Made by a program: the position numbers and the translations under genes. 64,000 nt of DNA from Turbatrix aceti (lineage: Eukaryota; Nematoda; Chromadorea; Rhabditida; Panagrolaimidae), in assembly GCA_963969345.1 (NCBI GenBank), contig OZ017766.1, forward strand, positions 10,540,001 to 10,604,000, given 5' to 3'. Shown in pieces: positions 22,318-35,690 of the stretch (its first letter is position 1; each line of letters starts with the position of its first letter). A model generated the notes under the pieces. The model was given only the letters and a program-made list of their open reading frames with translations, searched no databases and was not told the DNA's origin.

Positions 22318-25300
22318 TTAGTTGTAGAGCTGAAAAAGTTTGATTCCATCTGTCGGAAAGTAGATGCCACAGTGCTGACAAATGAGCCGCCATACGTAGG
22401 GTACAAAAAATTCAACAGTATTGTCGTCTTCGACGTATTTGAATTTGAGGTCTGGGAATTTTTTGAGACGATCTGTGGGCCATTGGATCGCGGCCTGGGC
22501 TATGGTGTCGAGGATGTCGTTGACAGATGTTACGCCGGAATTTTTGACGACCGTTGAGAAGTGGTTTATAACCTGAAATTTTTTTGTTAAAGAATCTAAA
22601 TTTAGAATTTTTTATGAATGAAAAAATTTACGAAACTTTTTTATGAAACAAAATTAGTGTTTTTTTTCAAAAAAATACAAAGAAAAACATTTTTTTATAA
22701 TTGAAAATTCAAAAAAAAAAAATCAGAAATTTACTGTTACTAAATACAAAAAAATTAAAAAAAAAACGTAAAAATTTATTTTAAATATAGGAAAAAGACA
22801 GATAAATGAGTTTGATCAGAAAAATGAAAAAATCAGTAATTTTTATTTTTTTATTTAAAACAACGATCAGAAAATTTTATTTGTAAAAAATTAATTTTTA
22901 AAAAAATTGTTACTAACATAAATTGTAAAATTTTTTTTCAATTTACACCGAAAAATTGAAAAAAAATTATTTTTCGGTGTAAATTGAAAAAAAATTTACA
23001 CCGAAAAATTTATACTATAAATTTGAGATTTCTTTAGAAAAAAAAGGAACAAATGTTTTCAAGAAAAACCTACAACATAGATATTCCAAACCAAATCTTG
23101 AAAAAGTGGATGATTGTGAAATTGTTGAAACATATCCTGATTATACAAAATAGTATAAATCAAATGCGGATTGTGTCGTAGTCTGTTTGTTAGACATGCA
23201 TTGATTGTTTCGAGTACCGTACGAATGCCTTCTTCGAGTGCCGTAATATCCTGATGTATGTCAAATGAAGCATCCCTGGGCGAAGCATCTTCTCCCTCTT
23301 CGCCGCCGCCTTCCGCCCGATAGCCAACACCAACGTCGTCTTCTTCGACGTTGTCACGCAGTTGTTGAATCAATTTTCCGTGTCGACGCGTCATTGTTTC
23401 GAGAAGTCCAATAATTTTCTGACAAACTGTCGTTGAGAGATTCGAAAAATTTCCACCCATATTTGCGAGTGTAGCGAGGCAGTTTTGATGCAGGTAACGA
23501 TCACGCATCTTGATTGTGTTTAGGTGAACTGTCTTGACGCATACCAAAACAATCAGACCACCCAGCGAAATTTCGGGTATTGTTTTGTCGTTGTAAAACC
23601 AGTCAACGCTGTAGAGAATATTTTCGTGGACAACTTTGCAGAAAAAGTTGTCTTCTGACAGGATGAGAAGTGATATCATCGCCAGGTAGGTATGGCGGCA
23701 CGAAGACCGGAAGTGAGAAGTCAATAGTCCGTCATTTAGGGCGCGGATTATGGGTACAACCTAAAAATTAAAAATATTGGAATTCATAAAAGAAAAAAAC
23801 GTCAAAAATGAAAAAAATGTCAAAAACATCGCTGCACGAGATTTTTTCGCTGCGGAACTAACTATCGTAATGAAAAAACAAAAAAACGTAAAAAAACAAA
23901 AAAAAAAAGTTATACAAAAAGTAGCGCTATTTTTCGCTCCACTGGACTACTGTAAAGCCCAAAAAAAACGCACGCAGCAAAAAGGTTACCCCATTTTGTT
24001 TTCGCCGCAAAATTGAGTACTGTAAAGCATGAAAAAAGTCTAAAAAGAAAAAAAAACGTAACAGCATATTTTCGTTGCAGAACAGATCAGAGATGGCAGA
24101 TCAGATCACTTTTCGGATCAGATCAGCTCATAGATCAGATCAAGTCAGATCACAGATAATACAGATCAGATCACGTTGAATTCAGATCAGATCACAGATC
24201 ATACAGATCAGATCACAGATCATCCAGATCAAATCACAGATAATTCAGATCAGATCGCTAGAAATTTAAAAATTTTACAACTTGAAACACGTCCGCATTA
24301 CTGGTTTTTCGAAGAATACGATAGTTCTCAACAAAAAAAATTTATTTTTCACTTTTCGCGTCGAAACCAGTGTTCTCGGGGAACCTGAACCCTAAATTCC
24401 GAGATTTTGGGCTGGGTCGTGTCAGATCAGATCAGATCAGATCAGATCGGAGATAATTCAGATCAGATCACTGGTATATCAGATCAGATCGCAAATAATC
24501 CAGATCAGATCATGAGCAAATGATCTGATCTGCCATCTCTGGAACAGATTGTCTCTTTTTTTAGGCACAGCATAACATTTATTTCGCTGCGGGACATTAC
24601 GTGCAATTTTGTTACTTTCTTTTGTGCCGCTTGTGTTGAATAACAATTTTTGAACGCTATCATATTTATTATTCTACTTTTTAGGCGCTGTTTTTTGAAG
24701 CGTAGTTTTTCTGTTTTCAATTTACAAAAAAATTATCCAAAAACCACATTCAATAACCCAAAAAAATAGAAACCCCCCTAAAAAAAAACTCACAATACTT
24801 TCAATATTCACTCTTGCCAATACAAAATTTCTGAACTCAATATTCCGATGAGTAAGCATGTAGAACAGCAGCATAGATAATGGTTCCGTAACTGTTGCGC
24901 AGAAAAAATGGTATAATCCCGAAAAATCCACCGAAAAAGACGATTCTGGATTGTTTAGTGACGACACTTCTGAAAAAATATTATTTGCGAACAAATTTAA
25001 ATGAGAAAAAAAACTACGCTGCGAATTGGAGCATTTGACAAGGGCAGTTCTGAAGCCATTATCGCGTCCATCATATTTGTTATAGCAAACCAGAGAAAGG
25101 AGAACGCCACAGCTGAGAAGGGAAAGTGTCTGTTCGGGATACGATACGACATCGAGATCGTCAGGCTTCGGGGGTGGGTCGTCGTCGATGGAGATCGTAC
25201 GCGAAAACGATGTCCAGAGTGATGCTGGAAAAAATGACGTAAAAAAATGAGGGGGGGGCTCTCGGCACGAAAATGTTTATTTTATTACAGTTAAAAACCG

Positions 25301-26860
25301 GAGAAACTCCCGACACGAAATTTTTTTTTGTAAAAAGTTGGAACTCCAAGCACGAAAATTTTTACCGTAAGAAAAATCAGAAACCACCGTAAAAAATTGA
25401 AGAAACTCCCGACACAAATTTTTTTACCGTAAAAAAAATGTGGAACACCAAGCACGAAAATTTTTTACCATAAGAAAAATCAGAAACTCTTAGCACGAAA
25501 CTTTGTAACCGTAAGAAAAAATAGGTACGAAGTTTTTTAACTTTAAACCAAATAAAAATAATTCTAAAATTAAATTTTAAAATTACAATTTTTTTATCAA
25601 AAGTGGGGCACTCTCGACGCGAAAATTTTTTCATGCCTTACAAAAATGTCAGGCAAAAAACAAACTTACATGCAATAGAAAGAACGATACTCTCGGGTGG
25701 ATTATCTTTGACAAACGTTGGTAGTCTGTGGCGATGGAAAATTATATTGTTGAAGAGAGCTTTCATGAAATTGTTTACCCGTGATCGCCTAAAAATATGT
25801 AAATAATAAAAATGTGAAAGACATTTCGAAATTTGGATCCGATAAAATCTTTTGCACATATTTTGTTACTTCTTTCTGATTTTGCGAATAACAATTTTTG
25901 TCACTGTTTCGTTACATTCGGTGCAATAATTAATAAATATTTGGCATTTTCGACAGTACATAAATATTACTAGTTTTTTTGAGGGCATAATAATCGCCAA
26001 AATTTCATGCGCCAATGCAAAAAAAGGAAAAAAGTAGATCAAAAAAAATGTTATCCCAGATCATGTATGTAAAAGTAACGTACATCGCCATAATGTACCG
26101 CAAAAACAGTACATCCTCAGAGACGTTTTCATTCCTAATTTGTGGGCTCAAAAGTACGAGTAATATTCTCAGAAGTTCTCCATGAACTTCAAGGGTATCA
26201 TCGCTGACTGTGAGCTTGGAAACCGCGTCTATGAGTGATGCTAGGAATTTTTGAGCTACGGTTTCGAATTCATCGTCGTCGTTACAACCGTCGTCGTCGA
26301 TGTCGTCATCTTCGTCATCAGGACCACGTTTTAGTTCAAACTGTTTGACAAACTCATTCTGAGACATTCGCTGCAGGAAAAATGTCAGAAGGTATCGTAA
26401 AATAATCAGCGAATTCGTCGTTTGCCAGATGAAAATTTTACTAAAAACGTATAAAAAATTTTTATCATACATAAAATTAAAAAAAAAAATTTCTGTTATA
26501 CTTTTCACACTTGACAGAATCTTCCAACTCGGCCATCCGACGCAAAAAAGCTTGAATTAGCGTTGCAAAATTTCCGCTTTCCGCCGTGTTGAAGAGAAAT
26601 TTTTCTAGAATGCCACCAAGGCTATCGTAAACTTCCTTCTGATTAACGCTAAAAAAAAATTAATCAATGAAAAAAATTTTTGATCGCTAAACAAAATGTT
26701 TTGTCTAAAAAACGAACCGTTTATACTCATCAATTGTCCAGTTAAAAGAAAATAATTTATTCCAAAACGGATCGTTGTCAATGATACGTTCGGTGCCAGC
26801 GAGTCGCTGTAACAATTCGTGTTCTGATAATTTAGTTTCCGTGCTAATGACGATACCCAT
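22318..26860 (-). CDS. DYM: Dymeclin (Dyggve-Melchior-Clausen syndrome protein homologue)
   Basis: Dymeclin is a peripheral Golgi protein needed for Golgi organisation and secretory traffic. The exons are 26860-26718, 26648-26502, 26440-26084, 25788-25670, 25224-25018, 24969-24794, 23760-23074 and 22572-22318. They give 696 aa, against about 669 in vertebrates. Recognised blocks are TERIIDNDPFWNKLFSFNW at the start, FIWQTTNSLIIL, FSGLYHFFCATV, the long LHQNCLATLANMGGNF region with CLTNRLRHNPHLIYTILYN, and the terminal RLKKFPDLKFKYVEDD then FFVPYVWRLI. Gly2 and Ser6 fit the N-myristoylation site of the family. An acidic Asp-rich insert lies near residue 130. A splice acceptor sits 23 nt before the ATG. 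Intron 6 carries a MITE and intron 4 a tandem repeat. Confidence 0.93.
22931..22994. repeat. Perfect 26-bp hairpin in a dymeclin intron
   Basis: Left arm 22931-22956 and right arm 22969-22994 are exact reverse complements (core CAATTTACACCGAAAAAT) around a 12-nt loop. A third copy of the arm follows directly (TTTACACCGAAAAATTTATA). It lies in the intron between 22573 and 23073. It may be a small palindromic insertion or a replication-slippage product. Confidence 0.7.
24088..24541. mobile_element. hAT-type MITE built of CAGATCA repeats, in dymeclin intron 6
   Basis: The 454-bp element starts CAGAGATGGCAGATCAGATC and ends with the inverse (GATCTGATCTGCCATCTCTG). GAACAGAT is on both sides (24080-24087 and 24542-24549). 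Much of the interior is a tandem array of CAGATCAGATCA units at 24150-24260 and 24420-24520. It is intronic and in no reading frame of DYM. Confidence 0.92.
25296..25540. repeat. Intronic tandem repeat (about 110-130-bp unit)
   Basis: Within dymeclin intron 4 the series GAAACTCCCGACACGAAAT, then GGAACTCCAAGCACGAAAAT, then CCGTAAGAAAAATCAGAAAC is repeated about two times (from 25300 and from 25399), with a partial third copy near 25485. Confidence 0.6.
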
Positions 26861-28166
26861 CTTGATCCAACTTTATGCTATATCTAAAAATTCGATTGTA
26901 GATTTGTAGATCACAAAAGGAAGCCGACAATGGTAAGTAACGTTGAACCGCAGCCACGCCACGCACGCGATAAAACAAAGTGAAGGGAAAGGGAAAAAAT
27001 TTTATGCTCAACACGCGTCCGGGGAAGCGAGATTGCGGACGTTTTGCCAAATAAAAAAAATTTCTTTTTGATGGCCACAGTTTTTTACGGTCGATTTGTA
27101 GGAAAAATCCGATTGTCGCAGTTACGATACATAAAAGTAAATAAATACATATATTACTCATCAATTTTGCGAGAAATGTACAAAAATAACGTGTTTTTTT
27201 GAACGTTATATACGCGCATGTTTTTTTACGTTTTGGATTTTTCAAGCGTTTCAGTTTTTTTTGTTGCAATTACGTTTTTGCGTTATCAAAGGTTGTAAGT
27301 TTCAGTTAATCACAATTCCAGTGCAAAAGGGTTGAAATTCCGTTTTTAATGCGAATATATTGTCGATTTGTTACCATCAGTTTTATTTTTTCCTAAAAAA
27401 ATCCACAAACGTTCAAAACCCCTCAGAAAAAACCATCATAAAAAAACTTTCGAAACCCCTCAAAAAATCTAGTTTTTTAAAACTGAAAATTTTCAGTTTC
27501 AAAAACCCCTAAAATTCGGTTTTTGGATGTTAAAAATCACTTTTTGCAAAAAAAACTGTTAATCCAAGCAACCAGTTTAAAATTTGGGGTGCAAGAGAAT
27601 TTTTAAATTTGGTTTTGACGTTTAAAAAAATAATTTTTTTCAAATTTTCAATTTTTATGTTAATTTGAAAAAAAATTGTTCAAACTCCCCAGTTTTCAAA
27701 TTTTCAAAAAAAACTGCGAACGCATTAAAAAAATTTTGTTTTGCAAAAAAAATAAATCTAGGTTTTTACGTTTAAAAAATCTTTTTTTTTTCAATTTTTT
27801 TATTTTATTTTTGCGCGAAAAAAAGTCAAATTAGATATTTTTCAAAAATAATCAAAAATTCTCCAAGCGGCTCAGATTTTGAATTTTTATTTAAAAAAAA
27901 CTTTAATCGCACAAAAAAAAATTAGTTTTTTTCGCAAAAAATTTTTTATAATAAAATTAGGTTTTTACGTCGAAAAAAAATCAATTTTTACCCAAATTCT
28001 AAACTTTACATAAAAAAGTTCAAAATCCACCAATTTCATTTTCATTTTAATAAAACTCCAAACGCGTCAAAAAAATCAAACAACAAGTACATGAGAAAAA
28101 CAAAAGAAAAAATGAAACATGATAGATCGATCATCCGTTTGCCCAGGTGCATCAAGGTTGTTCCTT
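26861..28166. other. Intergenic region with a dispersed repeat
   Basis: No gene is seen between the divergent-spaced neighbours DYM and RSL24D1, both on the minus strand. The segment 27050-27345 aligns loosely with HADHA intron sequence at 30400-30640 (shared TTTTTGAACGT, TTTTTTACG and a GCAAAA-GG-GAAATTCC end), a diverged dispersed repeat. From 27380 to 28080 there are serial variants of an AAAAACCCC-TTTT-rich unit, low in complexity. Confidence 0.5.
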
Positions 28167-29440
28167 TCAATTTGTTTCCATCGCAGCTTCGTCCTGACGA
28201 ACCTTTGCCTTGACGTCTTCGGTCTCGGATTCGGATTCGTCGAGAACGGGTGCACGAATCATGTGCATCTTTGTCTTGGCCTTCGTAATCATGCCCTTCT
28301 TCACGACAAGCTTTCCGGCACGCTGTTTCTGATCAATGAGATTGGAATACCTCTTGTGCTTGATTGAGTGCACGCTCTTGACGACCTCGACGGCTTTCTG
28401 GATCATTTCGGGCGAAATCTTGATGGGCTCGTCGCGTTTTACTTCCATCGCCTGGGTGGCGTCGTTGACGAGTTCCTTTCCTCGAGCGCGACGCGAAGCC
28501 TTCGTCCAGCGAACCTTTCGGGGATTACGGCGTTGCTTGAAGAATTTGTGACATTTTGATCGACAGAATTTGAAAACCTGAGAAAAATGGGATTATTCGA
28601 CGTAAAAACAAAAATGTGGAACTTTCAGTTTTCATATTTAAATCAAATATCGATTTTTGCAACAAAAAAACTGCAAATTTCAGAAAATAAAAATAACACT
28701 TTTAACAAAAAATATGTTGCTTAAAATAACCTGCAAAATGGGTTATACTTGGGGTAAAAAATACTTTTTTGACTCACAAATTAAAAAAAATAAAAATCAC
28801 AAAAACAAATACCCAGTTTTTTTTTCTGTCATTAATTCTTTCCACAGTTAAAAAAGTAAAAAAAATTGTACAACTAAAAAAAACAAATATTTATGATATA
28901 ACCATTACTTGTTTTTGGCACAAAAATCAATATTTACAAGCGAACACCAGTTTCCATTTGTAAATAAAATATCGATTTTAGCAAAAATTCGAAAAACTAA
29001 ACCAAAACTTTCTGACAAAACCAGTTTCCATTTTAGCAAAAATTTCTGCAGTAAAAAAAATTAGAAACGTAAAAAAATGAAACAAAAAAATTATCTTTTT
29101 TTATAGACTAACCTAAAAATGGGTAATCAGTTTAAATAAAATTTTTGTTTTGAGATAAAAAAAAAGGAATACAACAAATATGTTTTTTGGCCAAAAAAAT
29201 GATACCTGGGTTATTTTATCCCCTAAATGCAGTTTTCTCTAAAAAATATCAAAATGCAAATTTATCACTTAAAAAAATATTTTCCGCAAAAAAAAAGCTC
29301 CGTCAGTTTTTATTATGAAAAAAAATATAAATACCTATTTTGTTGCAAAAAAAACTCACAGTGCAGTCGTTTCTCACAAATGTCATTCCATGACCTGGGT
29401 AAATGGTAGACGAACAAAAGTAACACTTTTCCAGCCTCAT
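28167..29440 (-). CDS. RSL24D1: Ribosome biogenesis protein RLP24 (RSL24D1)
   Basis: This L24-like factor sits on pre-60S particles in the nucleolus and cytoplasm and is later exchanged for ribosomal protein L24. Exon 1 is 29440-29360 (starting MRLEKCYFC); exon 2 is 28577-28167. The total of 163 aa equals the human length. The zinc-binding pattern is visible as CYFC (residues 6-9) and FCRSKC (about 32-36), followed by [18 protein letters not shown]. The C-terminal half is lysine-rich, with the IRAP block near the end. A TTTTTTAG acceptor lies 15 nt before the ATG. The 782-bp intron is unusually long for a gene of this size and is very A/T-rich. Confidence 0.93.
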
Positions 29441-29742
29441 GGCCGCTGTTGTACCCTAAAAAAAACCCAAATTCTACAATTTTCCCTCAAAAAAAATCCA
29501 AAAATTACGATAAATATTCAAGCGAGCATCAGCCAACGCTTCAGACAGAAATTATAATTTTTTTCAAACTTCCATACATCATAAATTTATTCAACTAACA
29601 TTTTACATGTAATATCCAAGAACCGAAACAAAAAATCCAAAAAGAAAAAAAAATAAATTTAAAATCTCAAAAACAGTTTTCTTTTTTACCTATGCACAAG
29701 TCAGCATCAAGAAACTCATCTCTACAGTGTTCGCGACTTTCT

Positions 29743-32700
29743 TCACTTCGAGTAGAACTTCTTGCCGGTCTTTGCGTGATCGAGGAGAAGCTGGCACGGC
29801 GCAAACTGTTCGTGGGTGTAGGCATTGGCAAAGCGCTCCATTTCCCTGACAAGCTTATCAGCGCCAAAGGAATCGACGTAGCGGAAGGGTCCGCCGAGGA
29901 ATGGGGGGAAACCGATACCAAAGATGCTCGCAACATCGCCATCCGACTAAAAACAAAAAAAAAAACACGTCAAAAACCCCAAAATTTTCCGAAAAAAAAC
30001 TCACAGGAGTGGAGATGACGCCTTCCTGCAGACAGATGACTGCCTCATTCACGAAGCGACTGAGCAGACGGAGTTTACGGTCTTCGGGCGAGGAAACGGC
30101 AGTCGGAGCCGTAACTTGGTATTTTTCGAGAATCTTGGCGGCAGCTTCATTGATTTCCTTCTTCTTCGACTTCTTGTCGGTCGAGTACTTGTAGATACCT
30201 GCAATTGATCAATTTAAAACCAAAAACTACAATTTAAACGAAAGAATAGCAAAAATACAACTCAGAAGGCTAAAAAACGACCTATAAAACCACAAACAAC
30301 GCAAAAACGTAGGCTATTGATTTGCACTCCCGCATGCTCCCAGCACGAAAAAAAAAGAAAAACGTTTTGCCAAACAAACTTTTGTTTGTTGACGGAAAAG
30401 ATGAGAAACGTACTTTTTTACGGTCGATTATGATGCAAAATGTTACGTTTGCGAATTTACGATACGAAAAAATATTACATTCTAATCAGTTTTCCGAGTA
30501 ACGTACAACAACAACATTTTTTGAACGTAATCCACAGCGATCGTTTTTTACGAAAACATTCTTTTTTTAGCGTTTTCAAAGGATGTCTATTTCATTACAG
30601 TTTATCGCAATTGTAGCGCAAAAAGGTCGAAATTCCTTTGTTGATGTCCAAAATGTCCCCAAATACGAAAAAAACGTCAAAAAGCCTCAGAGCATCGAAT
30701 TTCACACATTTTTTGACATTTAAAAACTTCAAATGTCAAAAAAATTATTTTAAATTTGCAATGGATTAAAACTTTAAAATTTGGTTTTTTTAATATGCCA
30801 GATTCGTAGTATTTTTTTTTGTTCCAGTTTTTGATGTCCAAAATATCTACTTTTTACCTAAAATTACAAAAACAGCAACATCGTCCGTTCAGTTTTTTTT
30901 CTTTTTAAAATTACAAACACTAAAAAAAGCATCAAGTTTAAAAAACTGAAAAATAATCGTTTTTTGCCGATCAAAAATTTTCCAAATAAAACTTAATCGC
31001 AGATGTTTTTCGAGTCAGTTTAATAAAACTCCATTCCCCAAAAAAATTATTTTAAATTTTGATTGCTAATTCATACGTTCAACGTTCAGTTTTTACTATA
31101 AAAATCATTTTTTCACTAAAAAAAGAAAAAGCTCAGTTTTTTTACAAAAAATATATAAAAAATCTATTTTTTTAAACAAAAAAAAGAAAATCTAATTTTT
31201 TTCAAATAAAAAATTTCCTCTTCACCCCAAAAAAACCCACCAGCATTGGTTTTGCGTCCCTTGAATCCAGCATTGATCATTTCAAGGAACATTTCGTTGT
31301 TCACGCCTCCAACGCGTGGTCCAAGTTCTTTGCCAAGGAAAATTGCAACATGGGCTCCAACATCGATGCCAACCTCATCGATGAGGGTCGCAGCTCCGAC
31401 GGGGAATCCAGCAGACGTACTCAGCTTGTCGAGATCGTGGGGGGAAACTCCTTCGGTTAACAGACGAATTGCCTCACTCGACATCGGAGCGAGTGCACGG
31501 ACAACAAAGAATCCGGGAGCATCTTTGACGACGACGACGAGTTTTTTCTGTTCAAGACCGAGTCTAGCAGCTGTCGCGAGGGTTTCCTTTGACGTTTGAT
31601 CCGTAACAATAATTTCGAGGAGTTGCATTTTTTCAACCGGTGAAAAGTAATGCATGCCAATGATGCGTTCGGGATGTTTGGATGCCTTGGCAATTTCCTT
31701 GATTGGCAACGCTGACGTATTCGATGCAATTACGGTAGTTTCGGGTACAACCTGTTCAATTTGTTGGATAACTTTGTGCTTGAGTGCAAGATCCTCAAAG
31801 ACAGCCTCGATGACGACATCGGAATTTCGAAGTTTCGCATACGAAGTCGTCGGCAGGAGTCGGGATACGGTAGCGTCGCGTTCAACTTTTGAGATTTGTT
31901 TCCGCTTGAGACGGGTGTCCTGTCGGTCGGTGACCTGCTTGAGTCCGCGGTCGAGTCCCTTCTGATCGACGTCCAGCAGAACCGTGTTGATCTTCTTGTC
32001 GATCGAAACATTGGCAATGCCTGCGCCCATCAGACCGGCACCGATGACCCCAAGGTTTCTACAAAAACGGGTCTCAAAATCAAAAAAGTCAGTTTTAAAA
32101 CCCAACTTCGTATCCCAAAATTCTCAAAATATCGCAAAAAAAACAATTTTTGTATAAAAACTGCAGTTTTGAGGTAAAAATTTGATATTTTAGCCAATTT
32201 TTAAAACTTTATTTAAAAATTCGTTTTGATATCAAAAAAAAAAACATTTTGTTCTTGCTTTTCTTTTAAAAAAGTATATTTTAGGTTAAAAAATCTGAAA
32301 AAAAAAGAAACAGAAATTTAATATTTTTTTCGTCAACTTCGACGGTACAGTTTTTTTTTGTTTTTAGATTCGAGTCCTAAAATATACCAAATAAGTGTCA
32401 TTTTGAGTAAAAAAATGCATTTCTTATGTAAAAAATTATACTTTTAGGACATTTAAAAAAGTTAATTTTTCAAGTTTTTGGCGTTAAAAAATCACTTTTT
32501 TTTGCTTTTTCTTGCATTTCACATTCCAAAAATCCATAAAAACAAAAACAAACAACTTTTATAAAAAAAGTCTAGTAAGCTGAAATTTGACTTTTTCTTT
32601 GGTCAACTTTGTGATTTTTGATCCAAAAAAACGTATACACTTTTTTTTGTTTTTAGGAATTTTGGAAAATTTCCAAAAAACCATTTTGGAAATTTTGGTT

Positions 32701-34452
32701 ATAAATTCGTTACTCAAATCCAAAAAAAAGAAAACCTATAAAAAAAAGCAAAAATCTCAAAACTGCTTCTACAAATATAATCGACATTTTTTTGCTTTGT
32801 TTGGTTCAAAAATTTTTTTTGTAAAAAAACTTATTCAGGCAAAAGAAATTGTGATAATCACTCAGGCAGTTAAAACAAAAAAAAAACTAAAATAATCCCC
32901 AAAATCGTTCCGAGACCCCAAAAAAACCCATGTATAACAAAAACATACTCAGTTTTCTTTCCGGGACCATACTTATTCTTCTTGCAATCCGTAGACCCGT
33001 GGAACACGCCAATAAGAGCGCGGGATTCCGGAGACTGTGTGAGTTCCCCGAACGCACGAGCCTCTTGCTGGTAGCCAATATCGATACCCGAGGTCAGTCC
33101 AGCCCGGATAACGTCGAGGGCCTTGAGGGGGGCCGGGTAGTTGCCCTTTGTCAGGCCGAGGACTTTGTCACGTGCCATGCGGAGGACCACGCTGTCGAGG
33201 AGGGGTCGACGGGAGAGAAAATAGTTGGTAACGCGCTCAACCAACGGTCTGGTACGATCAACCTTCAGTTTACCGGTCACCAGATTCTGTGCCGTCTGGA
33301 GAGCGACTTCTTCGAGGTAACGATGGGTATTAGCCTCGGCGGGTGCCACACCGGGGCCCAGGGGCTCGACGAGGAGATCCACAAGCCCGATAGACTTGGC
33401 TTTTCGTGGACGAACTGTTTTTCCGGTCAGGATCAGGTCGAGAGCGTTGGTCACCCCAACCAGACGGGGAAGACGCTGGGTACCCCCGGCTCCGGGGAGG
33501 AGGCCAAGCATGATCTCAGGCAGGGCAAGCTGGGTCTTGGGATTATTCACTGCGATACGGTAGTGACAGGCGAGGGCGAGTTCGAGTCCACCACCCATAC
33601 AGGTGCCCATGACAGCCGCAACAACCGGCTTTTTTGTTTTTTCGATTTTTTCAAAAATTATTTGGGCGTCACGGGAAATTTTTTCGCCTTCCAGGACGGA
33701 GGTGACGTCGCTCAGCATGCCAATGTCAGCACCGGCAACGAAGCTATTCGGCTTGCCGGACATGATGACGACTCCCTTGATGGCATCGTCGGTGACAATG
33801 CGTTCGGAGAGGGTCTTGAATTCTGCGGCAACCTGTTGGGTGAGGGAGTTTTCCTAAAAAAATCCACAAATGTAAACATCAGTTAAAAATTTGCTAAATA
33901 CATACCTTCGCATTCGGAACATTGATTTTGACGACTGCGATGCCATCGCGGAGATTCACGTCCAAAGTTGCTGAAAAAGTAATAAAACGGAAAAAGAAAA
34001 ACGTTTATCAGTTAAAAAAACAAAAAAAAAGGAAGAAAAACTACCAAAAAAAGTAAGTATCGTAAAAATCGTTACTTGAAATACGATAACAAAAAAACCA
34101 CTCATCAGTACAACAAAAGATAACATAAAAACAGACAAAAACCGTTATTACTCGGAGTAACGAAAAAATCCCAAAAAATGTTATTTTTCAAAAACAAACG
34201 TAACTTATCACAAAAAAATCATTTTTGATGTTTTACGACCTTTTCTCCAGTTTACAATACAAAAACTTACAGAACTTGTTGTCAGCAGAAGCATCGGAAG
34301 AAGCATGGGCGACACCGGCGCTGGCAAAGCGTCGAAAGTGGGGAATTGCTGCAAAAACGGAACAAAAATAATAAAAAATGCTATTTTTGGGATAAATTGT
34401 AAATAATCATACCTGAGCAGCGGATGGTTCCTGCCAACTTGGACAACATCAT
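29743..34452 (-). CDS. HADHA: Mitochondrial trifunctional enzyme subunit alpha
   Basis: The enzyme performs the enoyl-CoA hydratase and long-chain 3-hydroxyacyl-CoA dehydrogenase steps of mitochondrial beta-oxidation, in complex with HADHB. The exons are 34452-34413, 34348-34271, 33970-33906, 33853-32949, 32058-31241, 30198-30005 and 29946-29743, giving 767 aa (human 763) with all phases correct. Residues 1 to about 25 form an Arg-rich presequence. The hydratase part holds [10 protein letters not shown] (about 146-155) and [14 protein letters not shown] (about 179). The dehydrogenase part starts at about 364 with [13 protein letters not shown] and has SNTSALPI and the catalytic GMHYFSP (His about 499). 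TTTTTGCAG ends 3 nt before the ATG. The first four exons lie in a duplicated 3.75-kb segment; this is the copy joined to the unique 3' half, so it is the complete gene. Confidence 0.95.
30400..30640. repeat. Dispersed repeat in HADHA intron 5
   Basis: It aligns with 27050-27345: shared islands include TTTTTTACGGTCGAT, TTTTTTGAACGT and GGTCGAAATTCC. Divergence is high. No coding content is seen. Confidence 0.5.
34040..34165 (-). repeat. Dispersed repeat with GAGTAAC ends, copy upstream of HADHA exon 2
   Basis: The segment from GTATCGTAAAAATCGTTACTT to ACTCGGAGTAAC matches, in reverse orientation, 40160-40300 and 42990-43125. It is present again at about 37796-37921 through the segmental duplication. 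Length is about 130 bp; the function is unknown. Confidence 0.6.
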
Positions 34453-34457
34453 CGCCT

Positions 34458-35690
34458 GCAAAAAAAATATGCAATGATTGGTTTGTTTTATAAAACCGAC
34501 AAAAAGTACGCGCGCAAGAACTCAAAAATGATAAAAATACAAAAAAAACAACGCCCGATTGACAGAGGTGAACTACAAAAATAATATAAAGGTAATCAAC
34601 ATAATGGAACGCTCTATTGCTTCTTTGGAGACGCTACTGACCAGAAAGAGAAAGAGAAACAGAAACAGAGACGATGCGATGATCGCTGCAAAAATCAAGT
34701 CATCGTGGTTGTGTACAATGTCATCCAAGCAAACAGCCAGAGAAAAAAAAAAGTAAGTTGGGCTACACAATACGTGCAGGCAACGTGCTGTGCGTCGTCT
34801 TGCGTTTTTCGCTTGTCGATGGAAAGAAGAAGACGAAAACGAACGACCCATCCGACCTCGATCATCACAGCCGGCGGGCGCAGGTTTTCCATAACTCCCG
34901 CTTCTGCACAACAAAAATAGTGTAGGCTACGGGATTTCGAGTCTATGTACGTGGACTTTGTCTTTTCTGTAGGTTCAACCATTTTATTATGCACACCACC
35001 AATTTTGTTGACGTTTATTTTATTACTCAGAAGAATCCCAGATCTCGGAAAAAAAAGGAAATTTACAATTACAAACACAAATTTACACCAGAAATGGAAA
35101 ATTTTGATCGTATATATACTTCCATAAAATAATACCAAACGTAGCAATTGCATTTGTGATATCAAAATTAGCAAAAAAATTGAACACGCAAAAGAAACCG
35201 AAACAGTGTTTTTTGAACATTTTGGAGCGTCGTATCTAAAAAACTACAGCACTTTCAGAGCGCGTTTTAAAACCTTCCAGTCGACTCAGTTTTTGATAAA
35301 TGATCTTTTAAAAATATAAAAATGAGGGTTGCCAACTTAAAAAATGCCGAAACGAAAACTGTTTTTTGTCAAAAAATTTGACATTTTTCATTTCGGCATT
35401 TTTTAAACTTTTGGCCTCCAACTTTTATATTTTTAAAAAAATCTCCATCAAAAACTGAGTCAAATGAAATGCCAAACGGCTTTGAAAGTACCGTATTTTT
35501 TTTTAAGAAAAGACGCAAAAATTCGTAAAACATCAATTCGGATCAGTTTTTTTCTGCCCATTCAACCCCATGCAAATTCCAATATCACAAATGCAATTTC
35601 TACTCTTGGCACGAAAAATACGCAAGTATCATACAAACCTCTCAAAATTCTCCATTTCTGATTTGCACACAAAAAAAAGTTCGTTCCAAC
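34458..35690. other. Intergenic between HADHA and the RIOK3 tail copy
   Basis: This stretch holds the presumed HADHA promoter, the hairpin at 35230-35500 and AT-rich DNA. An AGAAAGAGAAAGAGAAACAG purine tract lies near 34645-34668. No gene is seen. The same stretch is present in unit 2 (38214-39446). Confidence 0.55.
35230..35500. repeat. Long imperfect hairpin between HADHA and RIOK3
   Basis: GACTCAGTTTTTGAT, AAAATATAAAA and AAAAAATGCCGAAA on the left are mirrored on the right as TTTCGGCATTTTTT, TTTTATATTTTT and ATCAAAAACTGAGTC. The inversion extends loosely to CACTTTCAGAG and CTTTGAAAGT. A second copy lies at about 38986-39256 because of the tandem duplication. It is probably an old inverted-repeat element. 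Related sequence (CGACTCAGTTTTTGATGGAG) occurs at 45241-45260. Confidence 0.65.

Noticed and set aside
24150..24520. CRISPR-like array of CAGATCA repeats
   Set aside because: Repeats are 5-12 bp without spacers of constant length, and lie inside a MITE with target duplication in a eukaryotic intron.
32930..33886. 318-codon plus-strand open frame (and its copy at 36686-37642)
   Set aside because: Antisense to HADHA exon 4. The sense strand has conserved catalytic motifs and exact splice sites; the antisense frame has none.
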